Shown piece after piece: positions 55,362 through 64,000 of a DNA stretch of 64,000 nt; positions within the stretch are counted from its first letter, which is position 1; each line of letters starts with the position of its first letter. The stretch lies in NCBI GenBank assembly GCA_907165135.1, contig OU015567.1:4841001-4905000 (forward strand). Reading direction: 5' to 3'. Source of the stretch: Oikopleura dioica. Lineage: Eukaryota; Chordata; Appendicularia; Copelata; Oikopleuridae. Made by a program: the position numbers and the translations under genes. A model generated the notes under the pieces. The model was given only the letters and a program-made list of their open reading frames with translations, searched no databases and was not told where the DNA came from.

Positions 55362-56311
55362 TTATTCTAAAGAAGAGGCGATGAATTTTTTGAAGTCTTC
55401 TAGAGATCGATCTCCTTGGTATTTGATCGGAGCAGTTTTTTCCCCGTTTTTGAAGAGCAAAACTGTCGGGAATCCCTGGACCAGATCTTTGTACGATTCA
55501 AACTCTGAAAAAGAAATAAGTCTAGAGCTTTCTTTTCGTGTTTTTACCGATTTCATTCGCAGTAACATCGATATCGCCAATCACAAGTGCGTCGTTTTCG
55601 TTTTGCTCCGCGAACTCGACCCAAGTTGGAGCCATATTTTTACAGTGGGGGCACCAAGGAGCGTAAAACTTCACGAGAACATGCTTTTCAGACTCGAAAA
55701 CGAGCTCGTTGAAGGTTTTGCCAACGATTTTGAGCATTTTTCCTTGCTCTGATGGAATTTCTTCGGATCGTGGAATCTTAAAATTTATCCCCATAAACCC
55801 CCTTATTGATAGTAAACTTACATGGAGCATTTTCTGAACGATGGCCAAGCTCTCAAGTGGACCCGAGTAGTCGCTCTTGACTTCGCCATTTTCGAAAATT
55901 TTCAATGTCGGAAAACCTTCGATTTCGTATTTTCCGCAAATTTCCTTGTTGATTTCAGCGTCGCAGTCGATTTTCGCAATTTGAATTCCTTCGTCTTTCA
56001 ACTGATCCGCGGCGAGGTCATATTCAGGTCTGAGTTTCTTGCAATGGCCGCACCAAGGAGCGTAAAATTCAACCAACGATTCTTTTCCAGCGACAAAAGC
56101 ATCGAAAGTCGAATGATCTTTTTCGTGATTTTCTAGCTCTGAAACCTTTTCTAGCGCTTTGAAAAACCGTTCCTAGTACAACAACGTTCGATCTAAAATC
56201 TTGCCATTTCTCTGCAACAAAACCAGACACGTCAAAAGGGAAAACTGCTCTCAGAAAAACCAAAAAGACGCCGAAAATTCCAACAAAAACCGCTTTGGTA
56301 GAAGTCTCCAA
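55362..56311 (-). CDS. Protein disulfide isomerase-like, two thioredoxin domains
   Basis: Four exons: 56311-56231, 56172-55822, 55776-55548 and 55504-55362; 267 residues in frame. The N-terminus (TKAVFVGIFGVFLVFLRAVF) is a signal peptide or anchor. Domain 1 has FYAPWCGHCKK and EGFPTLKIFENG; domain 2 has FYAPWCPHCKN and QGFPTVLLFKNG. Each has the cis-Pro after GFPT. PDIs form and reshuffle disulfides in the ER, fitting a genome that makes EGF- and Cys-rich secreted proteins. The second active site is CPHC rather than CGHC. The C-terminus (FIASSLE) lacks a KDEL-type signal, so retention would need the N-terminal anchor or another exon. The protein is shorter than classical four-domain PDI. Confidence 0.88.
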
Positions 56312-57457
56312 TTGTGGCAGGTCGAAAAAAATTTTTTTTTTTCTGATTGGCTCATCTGAAAGAGCTTCTCAAACTGTATAAAAAACGTTTTTAGAGTCTG
56401 CTCAAATCTTCGAAATTTTCGACATTTGGACTTGATAAAGGTTGAAATTCCGAAATTTTAACTGCTCATAGAGCAAAATTTTTCCATAACAAAATTTTTT
56501 TTTTATTTTTTTTTGGAATCTCTATAGTCGAATCTATGTGCTTGCGAAAATTGAAGCAAATCGGGCAACATTTGGGCTGTAAAAATTTTTTTTTGAGGAT
56601 TAGTTTTGCACTAATTTCGCAAATACAAAGCATATACTTTTATTAAATTACAAACTACAAAAAAGTAATCAAATAGTGCTCTGAGGTCACTTGAGGTCAT
56701 TTGAGGTCATCTGAGGTCATCTGAGGTCATTTGAGAACAATTTTTTTTGCCGTTAAATTACATTTTTTTATTTTTTTTAATTTTGAAAATAATAATTTTG
56801 AGCAAAAATATTGCTCATTTGATTTTGAAAATTTTTTGTTTCAATATCGATCGACGGTGAAGTGTACACATGCGCTCGCGATTCCGGAACTACCTCGCTC
56901 ATTAATGATTATTTAATGGATGCATCAATCAAAATCACAGTATGAAAAAAAAATTTCCAAACTAATTTCTGGCTGGCAGTTCACTTCGAGAAAGTTAATT
57001 CTGTGAAACACACAAAATTGAAAGAGAAGAAGAGAAAGCTAAGAGAAAGATTGTTAATAATTTTCGATACCAGTGACAGGTATACTAAATATATATATTT
57101 ATTCTTAAAATTATATAAGACGCTTGTTAATTGCAGAAAAAATCAAAAACAGAAGAAATCCTGCCAACGACTGACTCCAAAGAAAGTAGAATTCAAACGA
57201 AGACAGAAGGTATGCTTTAAAGACTTCCCCCACGGTTTTGGCCTAGATGGGCCTCGCGCAGAAAAAAATTCTGAAAAAACAGTATGTTCGGTGGTCCTTC
57301 TTATACTTATTTATTATAATTATCGTTTGACTTATTTTTTAAACAGATATATCTATTACAAGTCTAAAATTATAAAAGGGAATTTAGGCCATTATAATTC
57401 CCTCATTTTACATTTTTCCGTAAATCGGAATAGCGCGGACCAGAGTTACAAATTTTG
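56312..57457. other. Intergenic, A/T-rich
   Basis: No supported gene. Contains the AGGTCA array listed separately. The lysine-rich plus-strand frame 57003-57488 (161 codons) has no motif and ends in the satellite; I treat it as chance. Confidence 0.5.
56684..56729 (+). promoter_or_regulatory. Five AGGTCA half-sites at 10-bp spacing (DR4 array)
   Basis: AGGTCA begins at 56684, 56694, 56704, 56714 and 56724, with four-base spacers (CTTG, TTTG, TCTG, TCTG). Direct repeats of AGGTCA with 4-bp spacing are established sites for RXR heterodimers of thyroid-hormone, LXR and PXR type receptors. It is equally a short 10-bp minisatellite; function is unproven. Confidence 0.5.
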
Positions 57458-58635
57458 TGAGCTAGCTGAGGTGAGCTATATGAGCTAGATGAGCTACAGC
57501 TCAGCTCAGCTCAGCTCAGCGATTTCGAGGTGAGGGTCAGCTCAGCTCAGCTCAGCTTAATTTTTCTGAAGAAAGCAAGCTCAACTCAGCTCAATGGTTC
57601 TTCGAGAAAAGTCAGCTCAGCTCAGCTAGCTCAATTTTAACCTCGACTTAGCTAGCCCAGCTCAGCTCAGCTTGAAAAAATTGTCAGCTCAGCTCAGCAA
57701 GCTCAGATTGAAAAATCATCAGCTCAGCTCAGCTCAAGAACTAACAGATAAACCCCAGCTTAGCTCAGCTCAATTTTTTCGGCAAAATCCAGCTCAGCTC
57801 AGCTCAGCTCAGTTGTTTTCAAAGGGGTCAGCTCAGCTCAGTTCAGCTTAAAAAAATTGTCAGCTCAGCTCAGCTCAAAAATTTTCAGATAAGCCCAAGC
57901 TCAGCTCAGCTCAGATGCTTTACAAGGGGGCCAGCTCAGCTCAGCTCAGCTCAATGGTTCTTCGAGAAAAGTCAGATCAGCTCAGCTAGCTCAATTTTAA
58001 CCTCAACTCAGCTAGCTCAGCTCAGCTCAGCTTGAAAAAATTGTAAGCTCAGCTCAGCTAGCTCAGTTTGAAAAATCATCAGCTCAGCTCAAAAACTAAC
58101 AGATAAACCTCAGCTCAGCTCAGCTCAAATTTTTCGAAATAATCCAGCTCAGCTCAGCTCAGCTCAGTTGTTTTCAAAGGGGTCAGCTCAGCTCAGTTCA
58201 GCTTAAAAATTGTCAGCTCAGCTCAGCTCAAAAATTTTCAAATTAGCCCAAGCTCAGCTCAGCTCAGCTCATTTTTTCGAAAAATCCAGCTCAGCTCAGT
58301 TGCTTTTCAAGGGGCCAGCTCAGCTCAGCTCAGCTTAAAAAAATTGTCAGCTCAGCTCAGCTCAAAAATTTTCAAATTAGCCCAAGCTCAGCTCAGCTCA
58401 GCTCATTTTTTTCGAAAAAATTCAGCTCAGCTCAGTTGCTTTTCAAGGGGCCAGCTCAGCTCAGTTCAGCTTAAAAAAATTGTCAGCTCAGCTTAGCTCA
58501 AAAATTTTCAAATTAGCCCAAGCTCAGCTCAGCTCAGTTCATTTTTTCGAAAAATCCAGCTCAGCTCAGTTGCTTTTCAAGGGGCCAGCTCAGCTCAATT
58601 TCGACCACAGCTCAGCTAGCTCAGCTCACAAAAAT
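57458..58635. repeat. AGCTC pentamer satellite with higher-order units
   Basis: Runs of (AGCTC)2-5 alternate with 15-30 bp spacers such as TTGAAAAAATTGT, TTTTCAAGGGGC and AAAAATTTTCAAATTAGCCC. Spacers recur in the same order, giving higher-order units of about 60 to 130 bp. About 1.2 kb. Confidence 0.9.
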
Positions 58636-59192
58636 TTTCAAAAATCTGCAACTCTGGCTCGGACCGAGAATTAAGATCACTTACGTTCGTTACACCTTTA
58701 ATAGGGATGAACCTGAAATTGTCAACAAGGCAATCAAGGCCATCACGGCCAGCATGGCCATCAAGGCCATCGACCCGACCAAAAACTCGACCTAGTCGGA
58801 AATGGTGGGGTTTATATTGGCACCGAACGATCCTACCATGGATTTTTTTGATTTGATCGGTGGTGGGGTTTGGTCGGTGGGTGGTCGGCTTAAGTCGGTT
58901 TCTTTGTGTTTTTCGTTTTGACCGATTTTTTTCATTTCTCTCTGGCGATAAAAGAAAAAGAGATTGTCGACAAGGCCATCAAGGACATCATGGCCATCGA
59001 GGCTATAAAGACCATTTTAGAAATCAGCAAAAGTCCCTATAACCTGAATTCAACAACGCCCTCAAGGCCATCAATTCTAGAAAGTTGCGGGTTTCCTTTA
59101 AGACAGGCGCGGAGCGCACACCCGCTTTTTCTGCTTTCTGATCGTTGATTATTGCTTCAAAAGTATAAAAATTGATCTGCTTAGTTAAAACC
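58636..59192. other. Intergenic with AAGGCCATC repeats
   Basis: The words AAGGCCATC and AAGGACATCATGGCCATC recur near 58732-58765, 58974-59000 and 59060. A GGTGGGGTTT word is repeated at 58806 and 58862. No gene seen. Confidence 0.5.
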
Positions 59193-61978
59193 ATGGATGC
59201 TCGAAAACAATACCTTGGAAAAATCCCACGATTCCTTAATTCCTTCGAAGTGTCAAATGATGGCTCGGGGACCATGGCGAATCTTACCTTTATGATGTCT
59301 CGTGTCGTGCAAAGCCAACTCCCTGAGTTTGCTCCAAAGCAAATGTACAGGGCATTAGAAGATATATTGGAAAGAACCGAAGCCACTATGACTGTCGAGT
59401 CGTTTTTCGTTTTCCATTTTCAGGGCGGGCCTGTCATAAATTGCTCTTTTGAATGTGCGGTACCGCTTATCATATGAATTTTCGATTATAATCGGGATCA
59501 TGGCTGTCGAATTCGCGTCCTATGATCTGTCAAAAAAAATTTTAGTGTGCGAATTAATATTTACGCGTCGTTTTTCTATCTTTCGCGTTCGTCTCGTTCA
59601 ATCATCTTCAGAAAGCTTTAGAAAAAAGATAATAGAAGTAAGCGCTTTAAAAGTCTCCAAAATTTCTCTAAAAATTAATTCTTTTTCTTTTCGAGTGACG
59701 ACAGTTATCAAATAACCAGCTCTGATCTAGACGATCGAGAAATTGCAAAATTTATGGTTAAGAGGCCTCTTGAGCTTGCTGTTATATTTAAGACGATCTC
59801 TTCGAAAGAATGGCTCAGATTAAAAGCTGAACGATTGGTTAAAAGTTTTTTCTTCCAAAAACTTGACAAGCCTTCAAATTGGAATCAAATATCTAAAGAA
59901 ACAATAGATGTTTTGGAAATGACGAGGTGTTTAGACTACAGAATATATCAACTTCATCGTGCATATGATGAGCTACGTCTCCAACAAAGAATAAGACGAT
60001 CTTACAATCAAGGTGGACGACATCAGGGTTATTACGAATTACTGTGTGGAAAATTTGTCTCTCTCACATCGTTGTTTCCAAAAAACTTGTGGTAAAATCG
60101 AATTATATGATGTGGAGTTCATTTTTCTTTTTTAAGTCGTCGTCGTGGATGAGAAGTTCTGTTATGATGTCAATGTTCTACGATGTTTATCCTTTTCTTT
60201 CACTCTTTCCTTATTTTTTACGTGATTGTTACCCTTAAGCAATTTGTTCGATAAAATCTTGGATAAGGATTAATTGTTAAAGTATTTAGACGATGTCCGA
60301 GTTTGGCGTCTCTATGATGCCTGTTGAACCACCACCAGATGATTTATGCGCACTTGGTCCAGCGCCAAGCGTCATGAATATCGATTCTATTGATGCTGTG
60401 TCTAACTATGACTTTGACCCCAATGAAGCTCCTGTTAATCTTCTTCAAGTACCAAGGTTTTTATTCGTTCAAGATTGATTGAATTAAAGTTAATTTTGCA
60501 TTTCAGTGTTCTTGATCTCGAGAGACTTGATAATCTAAATGAACCGCTTGGCACAGCTCCGTCAATTCTTAATATTGACACCATTTCTGTTTATTCCCAC
60601 GATGAGGTTCAGGCGAATAACTCTGAACTGACTGATTTAACGGAGGTTTTTATGGTCGAGTTCCAAGTGTGATGAATCTTGACCAGGGTTTCGAAAAATT
60701 GGCAGCCATGCGGCGGCGAGGATTTATTCATACTCCGCGCGCCCTTCGCTTACGGCCTCCATTCATTTTTCGAATCCACGCTCTGGCGGCAAAGCCAGCC
60801 GCTGGCCGCTGGATTCCACTGGAGACCGAATTTCAGCCTCGGATAATGTAAAATTCGGACTGGGTCGCGTTAACGCAAGATGAATCACCAAGTGGCCGCT
60901 GAACCCTGGCGGCCAGCGGAGGTGGGTCTCTAAGAGGTGGAAACCAAAAGAGTATGAGTGGGTTGTGGCTGCCGCCTGGCCTCGTATTTTTCGAGACCCT
61001 GATCTTGACCATATAAACACAATGAACGAATGCGTTCCAAGTGTACCGTCTTCATCAGATTTCGACATAATGAACGGATGCGTTCCAAGTGTACCATCTT
61101 CATCAGATTTCGACATAATGAACGAACGAGCGCCTTCTGTGCCAGATATAAGTTCTCTTACGATTGATGAGGATTCAGAAATTCAATTATCGACGTCTTC
61201 AGTGAATGAATTAGGAGCGGAAGCAGATTGCTCTTCGCACCTGCAAAGTTATGGTCATGAAAATGTGAGTGAGGATATACAAGATTCCGACTACACTTAC
61301 AATCATGTCAACGGGACAGAAATTCAAAATTCGATGGACACACCGGAGAATCAATATCTGCAAGATCACGAAGAAACGATGGAAATGATAAAACAATCGC
61401 AAAATGGTCACCTTGAGGCGCTTACGAAAACTGAAAATGTCACACGATCACGCTTCCAAAAATCGCACGCAAACCAAGCACTCATAGACCAAGTCTTCTT
61501 GAGTGCAGTCGGACGAAGAATTTTCCATTAACCAGAACAAATTCTTCAACTCGTTCCCTAAGAAACGCGTTCAAGAAAGAATCAAAAGCAAAAACAACAG
61601 GCTTAAGGCAAGCTCTGGCAAGAAGTAGGCTCCGCGAGATCGCCGCATCGGTCGAAATCACCGATCAACGGTCTGCAGACTCTCTAAGAGAGCTTAGTTT
61701 TCTATCAATGACTGATAAACTTGCCACGAAAATAATCAATGATGTGACAAAGATAATATCGTCAAAGAAAAAGTCAAAATTAGGTGATATTCTCTCAAAG
61801 GTATAATCGTTTTTTTTTAAGAATTTTCTAACATTCTTAAGCTGAAATCTTCTCCCGCTTTTACGGCGAAAGAAGCAGAAAAACTTTTTGCAAAGTTTTT
61901 AGTTAAAGAGCTTAATACAAAAAGGGTGGTAGGCGGCCTTTTGAACAGACCTTCAAAGAATGAAAAATATTTTACCTA
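59193..61978 (+). CDS. Multi-exon unknown gene with repeated PSVMNID-like modules
   Basis: Clear coding pieces are 59193-59400 (MDARKQYLGKIPRFLNSF..), about 59700-60015 (DDREIAKFMVKRPLELAVIF..), 60293-60455, 60511-60651, about 61003-61500, about 61505-61800 and about 61845-61978 (ends NEKYFT then stop). Joins are only partly resolved, so it may be more than one gene. The middle holds repeats: PAPSVMNIDSIDAV, QVPSVLDLERLDNL, TAPSILNIDTISV, VPSVMNLDHINTMN and two copies of a 17-residue unit containing CVPSVPSSSDFDIMN. The protein is acidic and Ser-rich there, more basic and helical at the C-terminus (LREIAASVEITDQRSADSL). I recognise no family. A 317-bp element interrupts it at 60685. A tRNA-like sequence and a zinc-finger gene follow closely, so this could be part of a large mobile element. 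Confidence 0.45.
60685..61001. mobile_element. TIR element in coding exon, 9-bp TSD
   Basis: ATCTTGACC occurs at 60676-60684 and 61002-61010. The ends AGGGTTTCGAAAAATT and TATTTTTCGAGACCCTG are inverted; GGCAGCCATGCGGCGG and its mirror GTGGCTGCCGCC lie just inside. Taking out the element and one duplication rejoins VPSVMNLD to HINTMNE in frame. Confidence 0.8.
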
Positions 61979-62150
61979 AAAATTTTTCTATCTTTACTTG
62001 TCTGCCCAAACGACCGCTTACAACCCAATAGATACAATGGACCGACGTCTCGTCCATCGATTAAATTGTCCAATTATAAAGGTGATGGGTCCTAGCAGCG
62101 CTCAGGCCCGACCGTTCAGAGTATCATTTCAAAATCTCGATAGAGATCTC

Positions 62151-62220
62151 GGCGAGTTGATCCAGTGGTAGCACACCCCGGCCGGACGCGGGAAACCGTT
62201 GTTCAATCCCAGGACTTGTC
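62151..62220 (+). tRNA. tRNA-like sequence, probably a pseudogene or SINE head
   Basis: GGCGAGT at the start pairs with ACTTGTC at the end (seven pairs, two G-T). The A-box-like AGTGGTAGC and B-box-like GTTCAATCC are present, and CCCCG..GCGGG recalls an anticodon arm. But the D stem, T stem and a seven-base anticodon loop do not fold well. An identity cannot be read. It may lie in an intron of the adjacent gene. Confidence 0.35.
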
Positions 62221-62251
62221 TAGCTTTTTAGCTTGAGCGCTGTTAAAATCC

Positions 62252-63471
62252 ATCAAAGGATACTCTTGTTGTCGTAAATGTGGAAATAATTTTCCAACAT
62301 CTTCTACTGCCTCAGCATTTCATGATCATGTTAAAATATGCTCTGGTCGAGTCTGCACAGGAAAGATAATAATTATCAGGATTGTCTAAGTATGCTGTGT
62401 TCTTATCAAAAATAAGATTGCAAAAAGCACTTTTCTTCTTTGGATTTATACAATAATCACCTTGGTAACTGTACGGCTTCCGTCACAAGCAAAGACTATG
62501 ATGTGAAGCTATTGAAGAGAAAAGATGCCTACAAATGCTGTGGAAGTCGTCCAACAAAACAGAATGGCCGGGTAAAACGACAGCATGAGATCAGACAATG
62601 CGTTTTGCCAACCTGCTTTATATGCTGCCAGAGGATCCCATTAGAGCATATTGAAGACCACGTGAGTAATCACAAAGATGACTTCGGCTCCGGTCTAGTT
62701 CAAGCTGTTAGAGAAGAACCTGTCAGGGTGCAAAAATCATCTGAAGAGCCTTATCTTCTTGAAAATCAAGAGGCACCGCATTCATCAAAAAATTTGCCTA
62801 CAGTGTTAACGAAAAATGTCGAGGCAAGTGAGCAGATGCTTTTTATGCCTCAAGAAGTCGGGATTCTATCAAAATCAACGATAGAGCATTTGGATGCTGA
62901 CGTTCGTCTCGAAAAAATATCACGCGCCTCTAGAGAAGAGGAAGGAAGTGTTGAACAGAACCAAGAGCAGGAACTAAACATTCAGCCTCGCTCTATTCTT
63001 AAAAAGAATAAAACGACGAATTCTGAGGAAGATGACTCTGATCCTGATTGGATAGATGAAAATCCCGCTGAGCGGCTTGAACTTGAAAAAGAAAACTTGA
63101 TAGGTGCACTTGAAGAAATTGCCAGTACATCTTCCGTTCCAAGTATTTTGGAAGCTCTGTCAACTTTGAAAACAACCGAGGAAATTAAAAGTGAAATGCA
63201 AAACCTGAGTGAGCAGAATCAAAATACTCTCATCAAAATGCAGCTTTTACCAAGGTTTGTGAAGAGAAAATTTTATAAAAGAATAGAACAATTTATAAAA
63301 GATTATAATTCTAGTGAAATAATGAAAAATATGCTTGACAAATCAACTTGGAAAAATGAGAACGTGATTTTAAAAGCGGTATTAAAAGAAAATAATTCGC
63401 AAGAAAGAATTCATGTTCTTTCCTCGACATTTGGAATTAAGGACCGGTCAAAAAGTCCAAAACAATATTGA
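62252..63471 (+). CDS. Zinc-finger protein, transposon-like; partial model
   Basis: Two exons are well supported: up to 62360 and 62418-63471. Exon 1 ends with a C2H2-like finger (YSCCRKCGNNFPTSS, then FHDHVKICSGRVCT). The join uses a GA donor (CACAG|GAAAGATAA) and AAATAAG acceptor and gives RVCTDCKKHFSSLDLYNNHL, completing a second finger. A third Cys-rich motif follows (CVLPTCFICCQRIPLEHIE, then HVSNH). The rest is acidic (EEDDSDPDWIDENP) with a helical C-terminus. The start is not fixed; upstream sequence may include MDRRLVHRLNCPII at 62038. Fingers followed by a long acidic linker occur in DNA-transposon and chromatin proteins. I do not recognise it. Confidence 0.55.
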
Positions 63472-63581
63472 TAGAGTAAATGGAAAAACACCCTATTATA
63501 AATATCGGAAAGTTGAGCGACCTCGCTTTAGAAAAAGAAACTGAAGAAGCTTGCAGATGAAAAAGAATCTGGGGAAAATTA

Positions 63582-64000
63582 TGCCAATTTCAATCAGATC
63601 AAATCCGCGAATATTTCATTAGATTGGATTATAAAATTAATGAATTTTACGATCTCCATCATGTCTATAATCCTATATTTGTTTCGGCAATAGACGCATT
63701 TCTTGACGAGAGAGCTTTCATTGATCCGAGTCAAAAGAAAGCAACTCTAAGGGAATCCTTAATTCTTGACCGCACTGTCTTGAAATATCTTCGTGAAAAA
63801 TGTGATACGCGAACCCATAAAATTGACTTGCTACGACCAACGACTCAGTCTCTGACCACTTCGAGAAGAATACTGAAAAAAACTCTTGAAGAACTTCACG
63901 CTGAATTTATTAGTGAATATCCACAGCTTACACACCTAACTTTGAAGGAGTTCAAAAGTATGACTCCATTTTACTACATTCCGCCCTCACGTACAACGCA
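63582..64000 (+). CDS. Open frame cut by window end, transposon-like
   Basis: The frame reads KRIWGKLCQFQSDQI, then DYKINEFYDLHHVYN, ILDRTVLKYLREKCD, ILKKTLEELHAEF, and LKEFKSMTPFYYIPPS at the window edge. The pattern of a helix-rich part then 'f..m.PfyyippsrtT' resembles, from memory, uncharacterised multi-copy proteins of cnidarians and other invertebrates that I suspect are DNA-transposon derived; this is weak. It may be the next exon of the zinc-finger gene, but frames between 63471 and 63582 do not join cleanly. Confidence 0.4.

Noticed and set aside
57003-57488. 161-codon lysine-rich frame next to the satellite
   Set aside because: A/T-rich chance frame without domain, ending inside the AGCTC repeat.
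57458-58635. A genuine immunoglobulin-type switch region
   Set aside because: Tunicates are not known to have immunoglobulin loci with class switching; similarity is limited to a pentamer and likely convergent.

Overview
The window is animal nuclear DNA. Genes are split by many very short introns (about 36-61 bp), and several introns begin with GA instead of GT while ending in AG. Many start codons follow a TTTCAG- or TTGCAG-like acceptor within a few bases. Short introns, tolerated non-canonical donors, tight runs of same-strand genes and possible trans-splice acceptors together fit a larvacean tunicate (Oikopleura-like). That assignment is inference; no marker gene proves it. Exon boundaries below were worked out by hand from reading frame, splice motifs and remembered family motifs, so they are models, not transcript evidence.

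Layout. 1-18.6 kb is gene-poor: one secreted-protein gene (4135-5194, minus) in a sea of foldback repeats. The commonest repeat is a MITE-like family with ends carrying CCTGAGTCAGG and internal GCCGC/GCGGC hairpins. 18.6-20.8 kb holds a SAM-domain gene and a multi-pass membrane gene (plus). 20.8-23.9 kb is repeats plus one doubtful small gene. 23.9-50.2 kb is a run of minus-strand genes: two unrecognised helical proteins, an SLC6 transporter, an aldose 1-epimerase, an RGS-domain protein, and a gene of about 16.4 kb for a secreted protein of about 3,715 residues with dozens of EGF modules. That large gene hosts a Penelope-like retroelement in one intron, three small secreted-peptide genes on the opposite strand in another, and a MITE that splits its coding sequence. 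50.5-56.3 kb has a secreted, possibly membrane-anchored carboxypeptidase, a RING/TRAF-type zinc-finger protein, another small secreted-peptide gene and a two-domain protein disulfide isomerase. 56.3-59.1 kb holds a five-fold AGGTCA array and a 1.2-kb AGCTC satellite. 59.2-64 kb has multi-exon, zinc-finger-bearing genes that look mobile-element-like and are cut by the window end.

Themes. (1) Non-canonical splicing: at least six well-supported GA-AG introns, most with donor AG|GAAAG or close to it. (2) Transposons meeting splicing: one element sits 3 bp inside an intron because its 9-bp target duplication contains the splice donor; others cut coding exons with near-perfect duplications, and the original reading frame is recovered if the element and one duplication are removed. 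(3) Small secreted peptides: a three-gene tandem family inside an intron and one unrelated singleton. Themes 1-3 are the best candidates for something undescribed.
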